This document shows positions 34,042 to 43,308 of a DNA stretch of 48,805 nt, piece after piece. A program made the translations under genes and the position numbers. The DNA is from an uncultured Alistipes sp. (GTDB lineage: Bacteria > Bacteroidota > Bacteroidia > Bacteroidales > Rikenellaceae): assembly GCA_959604655.1 (NCBI GenBank), contig CAUHCL010000005.1, positions 1 to 48,805 on the forward strand. Reading direction: 5' to 3'. The notes below the pieces were generated by a model that was not told the DNA's origin, searched no databases, and worked only from the letters and a program-made list of their open reading frames with translations. Every line of letters starts with the position of its first letter. Within the stretch, counting starts at the first letter, position 1.

Positions 34042-35040
34042 ATGACAAACAACGCTCGCAAATGTGCCGTCATAGGGTACGGAAGCTGGGCTACGGCCAT
34101 CGTGAAGATACTCACCGAGAACGGCGTGCGCGTGGGGTGGCACATACTCAACCCCGAAGTGCTCGCGTCGGTGGGCGACGAGGGCCGCAACTGCAAATAT
34201 CTGCGCGACGCCGAGTTGGACCGCTCGCTTATCGAGGCGACGCCCGACGTGAACGAGGCGGTCAGAGATGCCGCGACCGTGGTGCTGGCCATGCCTTCGG
34301 CGTTCCTGAAGAAGGTGCTGGAGCCGCTGGCCGAACCTCTGTCGGACAAGGTGGTGGTGTCGGCCGTGAAGGGCATAGTGCCCGACGACTTCCTGTCGGT
34401 GGCCGAGTACGTGTCGCGCCGCTACGGCGTGCCCGAGTCGCAGATGGCCATCGTGACGGGACCGTCGCATGCCGAGGAGGTCGGCATGGGGCGTCTGTCG
34501 TATCTCACGGCCGTGTGCCGCGACGAGGCGGTGCGCGAGGGCATCAAAGTCATGTTCGAGCGTCCCTACATTCGGGTGAGCTGTTCCGATGACATTTATG
34601 GCGTGGAATATGCGGCTATCATGAAAAACATATATGCGCTGGCGGTGGGGCTGGCGGTGGGGCTGGGCTACGGCGACAATTTCGTGGCGGTGCTCATCGC
34701 GAACTGCGCAGCCGAGATGAGCCGCTTCCTGTCGGTGTACTGCCGCGGCGAGCGCAGCGTGTACGCCTCGGCGTATCTGGGCGACCTGCTGGTGACGTGT
34801 TATTCCACGTACAGCCGCAACCGCCGTCTGGGCCTGCTCATAGGGCGCGGATGCACGGTGCGCAGCGCCATGAACGAGATGACGATGGTGGCCGAGGGGT
34901 ATTACGCCGCCGAGTGCATACGCCACACCTCGACGTCGCACGAGGTGGAGCTGCCCATAGCCGACATGGTTTACGAGGTGCTCTATCGGGGTGCTTCGGC
35001 GCGGCGGGCGATGCGCGAACTTACGGGAAAATTGATATGA
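34042..35040 (+). CDS. gpsA: Glycerol-3-phosphate dehydrogenase (NAD(P)+) GpsA
   Basis: Reduces dihydroxyacetone phosphate to sn-glycerol 3-phosphate for phospholipid synthesis. The 332-residue protein has the Rossmann motif IGYGSWATA (about 11-19), the VVSAVKGI segment with the catalytic-region Lys, TGPSHAEEV, and AIMKNIYALAVGL with the catalytic Lys. Followed by pgi after 28 bp, so probably co-transcribed. Confidence 0.95.
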   Translation: MTNNARKCAVIGYGSWATAIVKILTENGVRVGWHILNPEVLASVGDEGRNCKYLRDAELDRSLIEATPDVNEAVRDAATVVLAMPSAFLKKVLEPLAEPLSDKVVVSAVKGIVPDDFLSVAEYVSRRYGVPESQMAIVTGPSHAEEVGMGRLSYLTAVCRDEAVREGIKVMFERPYIRVSCSDDIYGVEYAAIMKNIYALAVGLAVGLGYGDNFVAVLIANCAAEMSRFLSVYCRGERSVYASAYLGDLLVTCYSTYSRNRRLGLLIGRGCTVRSAMNEMTMVAEGYYAAECIRHTSTSHEVELPIADMVYEVLYRGASARRAMRELTGKLI

Positions 35041-35068
35041 TCGATTATAAACCAAAATCACTGAAACG

Positions 35069-36400
35069 ATGAGTTTGATTAAACTGGACATTGCCAAGTC
35101 GGGCGTTACGGTCGACGAGGGCATGAAGGCCCGCGCGCAGCAGGCCAACGCGCTGCTTCACTCGGGCGAGGGCGCAGGCAACGACTTTCTGGGTTGGGTG
35201 AACCTGCCGTCGTCTATCGACGCCGAGCAGATAGCTGCCATAGAGGCCCGCGCGGCGCAGTTGCGTGCCAAGGCCGAGGTGGTGATATGTATCGGAATCG
35301 GCGGTTCGTATCTGGGCGCCAAGGCCGTTATCGAGGCCATGAACAACTCTTTCGAGTATCTGCACCGCAAGCATGCGAATCCCACGGTGGTATTCGCGGG
35401 ACAGAACATATCGGAGGACTACACCTACGAACTGCTCGAGGCGGTGAAGGACTATTCGGTGGCCGCCATCGTGATATCGAAGTCGGGCACCACCACCGAG
35501 CCTGCCATAGCGTTCCGCATCATAAAGGCCGAGATCGAGAAGCGTTACGGCAAGGCCGACGCAGCTACCCGCATCGTGGCCGTGACCGACAAGGCGCGCG
35601 GCGCGTTGAAGACGCTGGCGACGAACGAGGGTTATCCCACCTTCGTGATTCCCGACGACGTGGGCGGCCGTTTCTCGGTGCTGACCCCCGTGGGCCTGCT
35701 GCCGCTGGCCGTTGCGGGCGTCGATATCAAGGCTTTGGTAGCAGGTGCCGTGGAGATGGAGAAGGCTACCGCAGCCGACGTTCCCGTCGAGGATAACCTC
35801 GCGGCGCAGTACGCCATCGTGCGCAACGCTCTCTACGCGTCGGGCAAGAAGACCGAGATTCTGGGTTCTTACGAGCCCAAGTTGCAGTATGTGGCCGAGT
35901 GGTGGAAGCAGCTCTACGGCGAGAGCGAGGGCAAGGACGGCAAGGGTATATTCCCTGCCAGCGTGACGCTCACGGCCGACCTGCACTCTATGGGCCAGTA
36001 TATACAGGAGGGCGAGCGCACTCTGTTCGAGACCATCATTTCGGTGGCCGAGGCCAAGCATACCGTCAAGGTAGAGACCGACGCCGAGAATCTGGACGGT
36101 CTGAACTTCCTGGCGGGCAAGCGCATCTCGGAGATCAACAAGATGGCCGAGCTGGGCGTGCAGCTGGCGCACATCGACGGCGGCGTGCCCAACATCCGCA
36201 TAGAGATCCCCGCCATCGACGAGAAGTCGATCGGCGCGCTGATCTACTTCTTCGAGAAGGCGTGCGGCATCAGCGGCTATATTCTGGGCGTGAACCCCTT
36301 CAACCAGCCGGGTGTGGAGGCTTACAAGAAGAATATGTTCGCACTGCTCGACAAGCCCGGATACGAGGAAGAGTCGAAGAAGATCAAGGCGCGTCTGTAA
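35069..36400 (+). CDS. pgi: Glucose-6-phosphate isomerase
   Basis: Interconverts glucose 6-phosphate and fructose 6-phosphate. The 443-residue protein is the short bacterial type. Sugar-phosphate-binding segments are visible: GIGGSYLGAK (76-85), SKSGTTTEP (from about 137) and the PGI signature region GGRFSVLTPVGLLPLA. The late NPFNQPGVEAYK segment carries conserved active-site residues. Ends at a strong terminator. Confidence 0.96.
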   Translation: MSLIKLDIAKSGVTVDEGMKARAQQANALLHSGEGAGNDFLGWVNLPSSIDAEQIAAIEARAAQLRAKAEVVICIGIGGSYLGAKAVIEAMNNSFEYLHRKHANPTVVFAGQNISEDYTYELLEAVKDYSVAAIVISKSGTTTEPAIAFRIIKAEIEKRYGKADAATRIVAVTDKARGALKTLATNEGYPTFVIPDDVGGRFSVLTPVGLLPLAVAGVDIKALVAGAVEMEKATAADVPVEDNLAAQYAIVRNALYASGKKTEILGSYEPKLQYVAEWWKQLYGESEGKDGKGIFPASVTLTADLHSMGQYIQEGERTLFETIISVAEAKHTVKVETDAENLDGLNFLAGKRISEINKMAELGVQLAHIDGGVPNIRIEIPAIDEKSIGALIYFFEKACGISGYILGVNPFNQPGVEAYKKNMFALLDKPGYEEESKKIKARL

Positions 36401-36421
36401 GAGGCTGCTTCGTCGTGATAG

Positions 36422-36454
36422 AAAACCCGCTCGGAACACCGAGCGGGTTTTTTG
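36422..36454 (+). terminator. Terminator after pgi
   Basis: ACCCGCTCGG (36425-36434) / CCGAGCGGGT (36439-36448), AACA loop, flanked by AAA and a run of six T. Confidence 0.93.
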
Positions 36455-36463
36455 TCGCAGGCC

Positions 36464-36560
36464 GTTCGCCGACGGCGGCAGGATTGCACGAGTCTTTGCA
36501 GCGAGTTGTAGTCCGCCGCGTGGGGCTGCGGTGAACTGCCGACGTTGCCATGCAATGTTA
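36464..36560 (+). repeat. Family A palindromic intergenic repeat, copy 4
   Basis: Full-length copy: GTTCGCCGACGGCGG, GGATTGCACGAG, AGTCCGCCGCG, GAACTGCCGACGTTG and CATGCAATGTT in order. It directly abuts a family B copy, so the two families form a composite here between pgi and the minus-strand lipoprotein gene. Confidence 0.78.
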
Positions 36561-36568
36561 ATGTATTT

Positions 36569-36644
36569 GCGGCTCCTTGGAGCCGCGCGAGCCGCAGCCT
36601 CGCCGCGCAAAGGCTCGCTGTTCGCTCACTCCGCAGGCTGCGAC
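36569..36644 (+). repeat. Family B palindromic intergenic repeat, copy 2
   Basis: Hairpin GCGGCTC/GAGCCGC, then GCGAGCCGCAGCCT pairing with AGGCTCGC and AGGCTGCG. Nearly identical to the inverted copy at 39367-39446. A 7-bp palindrome GGTAATG/CATTACC follows at 36670-36691. Confidence 0.78.
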
Positions 36645-36707
36645 TCGCAGCATGCGAACCGCCGAGGATGGTAATGACCTCGGGCATTACCGATATGTAC
36701 AACGAAA

Positions 36708-36742
36708 ACAAACCGTTCGTAAATCCGAACGGCTTGTTTTTG
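36708..36742 (-). terminator. Terminator of the glutaminase-A-like gene (bidirectional)
   Basis: 12-bp stem with one mismatch (36708-36719 with 36726-36737), 6-nt loop, TTTTT on the plus side and TTTT on the minus side. It lies 20 bp after the minus-strand stop codon. Confidence 0.78.
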
Positions 36743-36761
36743 TAACGGTTATGATTGATCG

Positions 36762-39236
36762 CTACTTCTTGTCGCGCTCGGCAAGCATCTTTATGAAGTA
36801 GCCGCCCACGACCGAACGGGCCTGGAAGCCCACGTGGGTGGTGTTGTCGGTGTTGTACCAGTCGCTCATGGGGATGCGGTCGGTGGTCTCGTTCATGAAG
36901 GCGTGCACGGGAGCTATGAAGCGCTCGAACGTGGCCTTGTCGTCGGCCATGGTGGCGGTCCACACGATCCAGTCGGATTTGGTGTAGGCGCGGCGAATGT
37001 CGAGCGGCAGACCGTATTTGTTCTGACGGGTGAGGTAGTAGGCTATCTCGGTGGGGGCGATGTCGGCATCGAATACGTTGTAGCCGAGCAGCTTGTCCCA
37101 CACCAGATTGTATTTCTGGCTCCACGTGTCGCCCTCGTCGAACGTCAGGCGGTAGTGGTCGCCCGCGGCGGCCATCTCCTTCCAGCGTGCGGCCATCTCG
37201 CGGGCCTTGGCGGTGTACTTCTCCGCCACGTCGGTCTTGCCTGCCATGCGGGCCATGTCGCCGTAGGCTGCCACGCCCACTATGGCCTTGATGGCGAGGT
37301 TGGCGTTACGTGCCCAGTGTCCCGCGAAGTCGTCGGTGCAGAGCTGGTTGGCGGGGTCGGCGCCGTTCTCGACCAGATAGTCGGTCCACGTGGTGAGGGC
37401 GTCCCAGTGCTTGAGCGCGTAATCGGCCTTGCCCTCGGCCTTGCATATCGCGCCCGTGAGGATCACCATGTTGCCGCTCTCCTCGACGGGCATGTCGCCG
37501 CCGTAGGTCTGGCCGTTGGCCAGCGGGTAGGTGCCTATGTCGTGCGCGGGGAAGGGCTTGGTCCATTTGCCGCTCTCGCTGTAATAGAATATGAAGTTGA
37601 GCAGCGCCTTGGCGAACTCGGGGTTATAATAGAGGAACATCGGGGCCGAGGGGTAGGTGACGTCCACCGTGCCGATCGATCCGTTGCTGAAGTTCTCCTT
37701 CGAGAGCCATGCCAGTTCGCCCTGCGGGGTCTCGATGAGCTTGTGGGCCGCTATGGCCTGACGATAGGCCAGCGCGCACAGCTCGGCGTACTGCTTGCCG
37801 CCCGCCTCGGCGGCGTCGTGCATCAGTTCGGCGTCGAAACGCTCGCAACGCTTCTTGAGCGAGCGGTATTCGTCGGCCGCCTTGGCGAACTGCGCCTCGA
37901 TGGTGGTGTCGCCCTTGCGGTTCCAGTAGGGGCGTACGTTGTCGCCGAAATACTGTATGGAATATATGTCGTCGTAACCCAGCATCACATATCCGTCGAC
38001 GGGTTTGGCTCCGACCTTGCCCAGCTCGCTGCACAGAACCATCTGCGTGCCCTCGCTGCGGCCCTCCACGGTGCCTCGGTCGGCAAATTCGCGACGCATG
38101 GCGACGGGATCGCCCACCGCGCCGCGGCTCGACGCCTTGTCGGCGGCCATGTGGAACCAGCCCCAGTCGATGCGCAGGTCGTCGCCCTTGCGCGCGAGGA
38201 TCTTCTGGTCGACTGTGCCGCTCTTGACGTGGTTGAAGCGCGAGTCGTCGTAGCTCTCGGCGGTGCACTTCTGTCCCGACGAGTCGCGCGACCAGTCGGG
38301 CGAAGCCTCGAAATAGATCTGCACGTCGTGGTCGGCGCCGTCGTTCGACTCGACCTCATAAGAAATGTAGTTCACGGGGCGCGAAACCAGCTCGGGATCC
38401 TCTAAAAGCAGGGGTGCGGTGAAGGTCAGACGCAGGTCGACGCCTCCGCACGCGAAGTCGTAGATGGTGCGCGTGGCCTGCACGTCGGCCGCGAGCTGCT
38501 CGGCCGTGGCATTCATCACCACGGCGTCGTTGCTGCGCTTGTAGACGCCCAGGTCGACCAGCGCGCCGCCCGTGCGGTTGTTGCAGTGTGCGGCCAGTAC
38601 GATCTTGCCGTCGGCGGCCGTCGCGGCCAGCTCGGGCGAGATCTCTACCCAGCGGTCCTTTTTCCACTCGTAGGGCGTAGAGACGATCTCCTTGCCGTTG
38701 AAATAGAGTTGGAACGTGTCGTCGTGCGAATACTTGACGAACAGCGTGCTGTTCTTGAGTGCGGCGGGATCGATCTCAACGGTGCGGCGCACCCAGATGT
38801 CCTTGGTGAGCCACGGCGTGTGGATGTTGGTCTCCTCGGGAGTGCCGAACGCCGCCTCGCCGTGCTTCCAGGCCTTGTCGTCGAAATCGACCGCCTGCCA
38901 GTCGCCGCGCGGGGCGTCGAAGGTGTAGGCGCCCGTCCAGGGTTCCTCGTACGATATGGGCGCTATGGCCTGCATGGGGCTGACTTCCTCGCCCATGAAG
39001 CGGTAGAGTTTGCCGTCGACGCGCAGGGTTCCCATCAGGGGGAAGTCGCGTCCCGTCCAGTGCTTCACCTGACTGTCGTAGAGTCGGTCGGTGGTCGACC
39101 ATGCGCTGGTGTAGGGGTCGATCGTAATGAGAGGGTAGGCGGGAGCGCGCAGCTCGTTCTTCACCTGCTCGGGTGTCGTGGCGCACGAAAGGAGCATTGC
39201 CGTCGCGGCCGCCGCGAATAGTAGATTTTTTGTCAT
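36762..39236 (-). CDS. Glutaminase-A-like lipoprotein (DUF4964/DUF5127/DUF4965/DUF1793 architecture)
   Basis: An 824-residue lipoprotein with signal peptide and lipobox LLSC (Cys18). The domain order fits the Bacteroidota GtaA-like family: DUF4964 at about 25-85 (LRAPAYPLITIDPYTSAWS), DUF5127 (sugar-binding-like, with an inserted carbohydrate-binding-type segment), DUF4965, and a C-terminal six-hairpin region with ENFSNGSIGTVDVTYPS and DIGTYPLANGQTYG. Fungal relatives are extracellular glutaminases, but many gut Bacteroidota members sit with glycan genes and may act on carbohydrates, so the substrate is unsettled. Single gene with its own promoter and terminator. Confidence 0.83.
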   Translation of the reverse strand: MTKNLLFAAAATAMLLSCATTPEQVKNELRAPAYPLITIDPYTSAWSTTDRLYDSQVKHWTGRDFPLMGTLRVDGKLYRFMGEEVSPMQAIAPISYEEPWTGAYTFDAPRGDWQAVDFDDKAWKHGEAAFGTPEETNIHTPWLTKDIWVRRTVEIDPAALKNSTLFVKYSHDDTFQLYFNGKEIVSTPYEWKKDRWVEISPELAATAADGKIVLAAHCNNRTGGALVDLGVYKRSNDAVVMNATAEQLAADVQATRTIYDFACGGVDLRLTFTAPLLLEDPELVSRPVNYISYEVESNDGADHDVQIYFEASPDWSRDSSGQKCTAESYDDSRFNHVKSGTVDQKILARKGDDLRIDWGWFHMAADKASSRGAVGDPVAMRREFADRGTVEGRSEGTQMVLCSELGKVGAKPVDGYVMLGYDDIYSIQYFGDNVRPYWNRKGDTTIEAQFAKAADEYRSLKKRCERFDAELMHDAAEAGGKQYAELCALAYRQAIAAHKLIETPQGELAWLSKENFSNGSIGTVDVTYPSAPMFLYYNPEFAKALLNFIFYYSESGKWTKPFPAHDIGTYPLANGQTYGGDMPVEESGNMVILTGAICKAEGKADYALKHWDALTTWTDYLVENGADPANQLCTDDFAGHWARNANLAIKAIVGVAAYGDMARMAGKTDVAEKYTAKAREMAARWKEMAAAGDHYRLTFDEGDTWSQKYNLVWDKLLGYNVFDADIAPTEIAYYLTRQNKYGLPLDIRRAYTKSDWIVWTATMADDKATFERFIAPVHAFMNETTDRIPMSDWYNTDNTTHVGFQARSVVGGYFIKMLAERDKK

Positions 39237-39276
39237 AAGTTCAAGATTCCGAATTTTATATAACGGTTTTATCTCG

Positions 39277-39284
39277 CAAATATA
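39277..39284 (-). promoter_or_regulatory. -7 box for the glutaminase-A-like gene
   Basis: On the minus strand TATATTTG, 40 bp before the start codon, within a strongly AT-rich stretch. Confidence 0.55.
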
Positions 39285-39305
39285 GGCATTTTATCACTTT
39301 TTGCC

Positions 39306-39313
39306 TATTTTTG
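39306..39313 (+). promoter_or_regulatory. Possible -7 box for the S46 peptidase gene
   Basis: TATTTTTG fits TAnnTTTG. Transcription from here would place the inverted family B repeat (39367-39446) in the 5' leader, a little over 40 nt before the start codon. Confidence 0.4.
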
Positions 39314-39366
39314 CCGAATCGAAAAAAACATTTGGGTGTTATCCGATTCGGGTTTGTCTAAAAGCG

Positions 39367-39446
39367 GGTCGCAGCCTGCGGAGTGAGCGGACAGCGAGCC
39401 TCCGCGGGGCGAGGCTGCGGCTCGCGCGGCTCCAAGGAGCCGCAGA
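39367..39446 (-). repeat. Family B palindromic intergenic repeat, copy 3 (inverted)
   Basis: The reverse complement is nearly the same as the copy at 36569-36644, including GGCTCCTTGGAGCC and CGCTCACTCCGCAGGCTGCG. The two copies bracket the glutaminase-A-like gene in opposite orientation. Confidence 0.78.
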
Positions 39447-39489
39447 CATGGTTCCGCGAAACGGATAATTCCGAAACATTTTAACAATT

Positions 39490-41550
39490 ATGATAAAAAA
39501 GGTTACGTTATCGCTGCTGGCGTGCGTCGCGATGATCCTTTCGGCCGCGGCCGACGAGGGAATGTGGCTGCCGAGCCTGATCGGATCGCGCATAAAGGAT
39601 ATGCGCAGCAAGGGTTTCCGCCTCACGGCCGAGGATATCTATTCGGTCAACAAGGCCTCGATGAAGGATGCCGTGGTGCTGTTCGGCGGCGGATGTACGG
39701 GCGAGTTCGTCTCGGCCGAGGGACTGCTGCTCACCAACCACCATTGCGGTTACGGCTCGATACAGCAGCTTTCGTCGGTGGAGCACGACTATCTTACCCA
39801 CGGATTCTGGGCGCCGTCGCGCGACGGCGAGCTGCCCGTGCCCGGGCTTTCGGTGCGCATACTGGTGCGCATGGAGGATGTGACGGACCGCGTGGCGGCG
39901 GGCGAGAAACCTGCCGACATAGCCAAGGCCGCCTCGGAGCAGGGCCATGCGGCCGACGTGCAGCCGATGTATTACGGCAACCAGTATTTCCTGTTTGTGT
40001 ACGACGTGTTCCGCGACGTGCGTCTGGTGGGGGCGCCTCCCTCGTCGGTGGGCAAGTTCGGCGGCGATACCGACAACTGGATGTGGCCGCGCCATACGGG
40101 CGACTTCTCGGTGTTCCGCGTCTATGCGGGCGAGGACAACCGCCCCGCCGAATACTCGAAGGCAAACCGTCCCTATCGCCCCAAACGCCACTTCCCCATA
40201 TCGGTAAAGGGTGTCGACGAGGGCGATTTCACCATGATATACGGTTTCCCGGGCAATACGCAGGAGTATGTCACCTCGGATGCCGTGGAGTATGTGGCCG
40301 AGGTGTCGGACCCCATGAAGATAGAGCTGCGCACGCAGCGTCTCGACATAATCTCGGCCGCGCAGGCCGCGGACCCCGCGGTGCGCATACAGTATGCCTC
40401 GAAGCACGCCTCGATAGCCAACGCCTGGAAAAAGTGGCAGGGCGAGGTGCTGGGGCTGCGCCGTCTGGGTACGGCCGATAAGAAGCGGGCGTACGAGAAG
40501 CGGTTCGCCGAGTGGGCCGCCGCGAAGCCCGAGTATGCTGGATTGCTCGACTCGATCCGCACGGCTTATGCCGCGGCCAAGCCCGAATATTACGTTTACG
40601 AACTCTACTCCGAGTCGGTGGGCGCCATCGAGGCGGTGCGTTTCGCGTCGCAGCTGACGGCGCGCCGCAGCCGCATGAAGGAGGGTGAGGATTTCGCCTC
40701 GGCGGCGCGGGAGATGCGCGGCAGTTTCATGAAGGATTATTCGCCGAAGATAGACCGCGCCATAGCGCGTCGCATGCTGGCCGAGTTCCTCGACCGCATG
40801 CCTGCCGACCGCGTTCCCGCCGAACTTACGGCGGCTGTGGCCGAGTGCGGCGGCGCGGACGCATATGTCGATCGGCTCTACGACGGCACCATGCTGTTCG
40901 GCGACGCGTTCGATCCCGCCGCGATCGACGACGACCCGATGGTGCGTTTCGCCGCCATGTTCTCGCCGCTGCGCAAGCGTATCGCCGCGTCGGCCTACCG
41001 CAACCTGAGCAACATCCCCTCGGTGGAGCGCTGGTACCGCCCCTTCGTGCGGGCACTCATGGAGTGGGACCGCGACCGTGCCTTCTTTCCCGATGCCAAC
41101 CTCACGCTCCGCGTGGCCTACGGCTCGGTGGCGGGGTATGAGTATGCCGACGGCGAGTATCACCGTCCCGTGTCGACGCTGGAGGGCGTGATGGAGAAGG
41201 ACAACCCCGAGATATACGATTACGACGTGCCGCAGTGCCTGCGCGACATACATGCCGCGAAGGATTACGGCCGCTGGGGCTGCGATGTGGCGGGCCGTGT
41301 CACCGTGCCCGTGTGTTTCCTCGCCACCAACCACACCTCGGGCGGCAACTCGGGCTCGCCCGTGATAAACGGCCGCGGCGAGCTGGTGGGCATCAACTTC
41401 GACCGCACGTGGCGCTCGACGATGAGCGACATGGAGTTCGATCCCTCGATATGCCGCAACATTTCGGTCGACATACGCTACGTGCTCTTCACCATCGACA
41501 AGGTGGGCGGGGCGTCGTATCTGCTCGACGAGATGGACCTGCGCCGATAA
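39490..41550 (+). CDS. S46-family dipeptidyl-peptidase, DPP11-like
   Basis: Periplasmic serine peptidase removing dipeptides from peptide N-termini, a main route by which asaccharolytic Bacteroidota use protein. The 686-residue precursor has a signal peptide (about 1-21, ending SAAADEG) and the S46 chymotrypsin-fold motifs: His85 in TNHHCGY, the GGDTDNWMWPRHTGDFS segment carrying the Asp, and Ser621 in GGNSGSPVINGRGE. Eighteen residues after the Ser comes Arg639 in NFDRTW. In the family an Arg here gives Asp/Glu (DPP11) specificity and a Gly gives hydrophobic (DPP7) specificity, so acidic specificity is predicted. Confidence 0.92.
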   Translation: MIKKVTLSLLACVAMILSAAADEGMWLPSLIGSRIKDMRSKGFRLTAEDIYSVNKASMKDAVVLFGGGCTGEFVSAEGLLLTNHHCGYGSIQQLSSVEHDYLTHGFWAPSRDGELPVPGLSVRILVRMEDVTDRVAAGEKPADIAKAASEQGHAADVQPMYYGNQYFLFVYDVFRDVRLVGAPPSSVGKFGGDTDNWMWPRHTGDFSVFRVYAGEDNRPAEYSKANRPYRPKRHFPISVKGVDEGDFTMIYGFPGNTQEYVTSDAVEYVAEVSDPMKIELRTQRLDIISAAQAADPAVRIQYASKHASIANAWKKWQGEVLGLRRLGTADKKRAYEKRFAEWAAAKPEYAGLLDSIRTAYAAAKPEYYVYELYSESVGAIEAVRFASQLTARRSRMKEGEDFASAAREMRGSFMKDYSPKIDRAIARRMLAEFLDRMPADRVPAELTAAVAECGGADAYVDRLYDGTMLFGDAFDPAAIDDDPMVRFAAMFSPLRKRIAASAYRNLSNIPSVERWYRPFVRALMEWDRDRAFFPDANLTLRVAYGSVAGYEYADGEYHRPVSTLEGVMEKDNPEIYDYDVPQCLRDIHAAKDYGRWGCDVAGRVTVPVCFLATNHTSGGNSGSPVINGRGELVGINFDRTWRSTMSDMEFDPSICRNISVDIRYVLFTIDKVGGASYLLDEMDLRR

Positions 41551-41570
41551 AACAGTAAGGAGTCAGAGCC

Positions 41571-43226
41571 ATGTTCGATTCTCTGTTTACCGTACACTCG
41601 GCCTTGCAGGCCGTGGTCGTCATCTCGCTCGTGTGCGCCGTGGGCCTCATCTTCGGCAAGGTGCGCGTGTGGGGCGTGTCGCTCGGCGTGACGTTCGTAT
41701 TCTTCGCGGGCATCGTGGCGGGCCATTTCGGCATTACGATCGATCCGCAGATGCTGCTTTTCGCCGAGAATTTCGGTCTGGTGGTATTCGTCTATTCGCT
41801 CGGGTTGCAGGTCGGCCCTGGATTCATGAGCGCGTTCCGCTCGGGCGGCGTGAAGCTCAACATGCTGGGGCTGGCCGTGATAATTCTGGGAACGGCCATG
41901 GCCGTGGGATTCAGCTTCGGTTTCGGCATCCCGCTGTCGGACATGGCGGGAGTGCTGTGCGGCGCCACGACCAATACGCCCGCTCTCGGTGCGTCGCAGC
42001 AGACGCTGGCCCAGCTGGGACTGCCCACCTCGGCCCCCGCGCTGAGCTGTGCCGTCACCTATCCGTTGGGAGTGGTGGGCGTGATAATAGCCATTTTGCT
42101 CATGAACCGTCTGTGGGTGCGTCCGTCCGATGTGGCGGGGCCCAACGAGGAACATGTGAACAATACCTTCATCGCCACGCTGCGCGTGCAGAACCCGGGT
42201 GTGTTCGGGCGCGACATGCACACGGTGGCCGAACTGACGCACGTGCCTTTCGTCATTTCGCGTCTGTGGCGCGACGGCAAGGTGATGCTTCCGTCGAACG
42301 ACACCGTGATGCAGGAGGGCGACCGCGTGCTGGTGGTCACCGCGCGCAAGGATATCGACACGGTGGAGGCCATGATCGGCAAGCGCGAAAGCATCGACTG
42401 GAACAACGACAATGTGGACTGGAACGCCATCGACAGCCAGCTGGTGTCGCGGCGGATAATCATCACGCGGCCCGAGATCAACGGCAAGCGTCTGGGGGCG
42501 CTGCGTCTGCGCAACAGCTACGGCATAAACATCAGCCGCATATACCGCAGCGGCGTGGCTCTGCTGGCGACGCCCGATCTGATGTTGCAGATGGGCGACT
42601 GCGTGGTGGTGGTCGGCAGCGGTGTGGCTGTGGAGAAGGTCGAGCGGGTACTCGGCAACGCCGAAAAGGAGCTGAACGAACCGAATCTTACATCTATATA
42701 TATAGGGATCGTGCTGGGACTCGTGCTCGGGGCCGTGCCGTTGTCGCTGCCCGGGGTGACGGTGCCCGTCAAGCTGGGACTGGCGGGAGGACCCATCATC
42801 GTGGGAATGCTGATCGGCACCTACGGCCCGCGTCTGCATCTGGTGACCTACACCACCCGCAGCGCCAATCTCATGTTGCGCGGATTCGGGCTCTCGCTCT
42901 ATCTGGCATGTCTGGGACTCAGCTCAGGCGGCGATTTCTTCGAGACGGCGGTGAGCCGCACGGGAGCTGTGTGGGTGGGGCTGGGATTCCTCATCACGCT
43001 GGTGCCCGTAATCATCGTCGGAGTCGCTTCCATGCGGTGGTTCAGGGTCGATTTCGGCACCTCGTGCGGAATGCTCTGCGGCAGCATGGCCAACCCCATG
43101 GCGTTGAACTACGCCAACGACACCATTCCCGGGGAGCATGCGTCGGTCGCTTACGCCACCGTGTATCCGTTGTCGATGTTCGTGCGGGTGGTGATGGCCC
43201 AGTTGATGCTGATGGCGTTTTTATGA
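41571..43226 (+). CDS. Aspartate:alanine exchanger-family (AspT/YidE-like) transporter
   Basis: A 551-residue inner-membrane protein in which two hydrophobic AspT/YidE duplication domains (about 8-170 and 380-548) flank two RCK-C ligand-binding domains (about 195-275 and 285-365). It shows the family's GLQVGPGF and NTPALGASQQ segments. YidE/YbjL-type members are of unknown substrate; AspT exchanges aspartate for alanine. It starts 20 bp after the S46 peptidase, so it may take up products such as acidic amino acids or peptides; that link is inference. Confidence 0.87.
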   Translation: MFDSLFTVHSALQAVVVISLVCAVGLIFGKVRVWGVSLGVTFVFFAGIVAGHFGITIDPQMLLFAENFGLVVFVYSLGLQVGPGFMSAFRSGGVKLNMLGLAVIILGTAMAVGFSFGFGIPLSDMAGVLCGATTNTPALGASQQTLAQLGLPTSAPALSCAVTYPLGVVGVIIAILLMNRLWVRPSDVAGPNEEHVNNTFIATLRVQNPGVFGRDMHTVAELTHVPFVISRLWRDGKVMLPSNDTVMQEGDRVLVVTARKDIDTVEAMIGKRESIDWNNDNVDWNAIDSQLVSRRIIITRPEINGKRLGALRLRNSYGINISRIYRSGVALLATPDLMLQMGDCVVVVGSGVAVEKVERVLGNAEKELNEPNLTSIYIGIVLGLVLGAVPLSLPGVTVPVKLGLAGGPIIVGMLIGTYGPRLHLVTYTTRSANLMLRGFGLSLYLACLGLSSGGDFFETAVSRTGAVWVGLGFLITLVPVIIVGVASMRWFRVDFGTSCGMLCGSMANPMALNYANDTIPGEHASVAYATVYPLSMFVRVVMAQLMLMAFL

Positions 43227-43308
43227 CTTTTTTAGGGCCTCGGCAGGACGGTTTTGCCGCCGCAGGTCATAAATAATGACATATTACGGTTGATTATTGC
43301 CGAAAAAT

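Noticed and set aside
43238..43262. Weak hairpin after the AspT-type transporter as a terminator
   Set aside because: The CGGCA/TGCCG stem is short and no T-run follows it.
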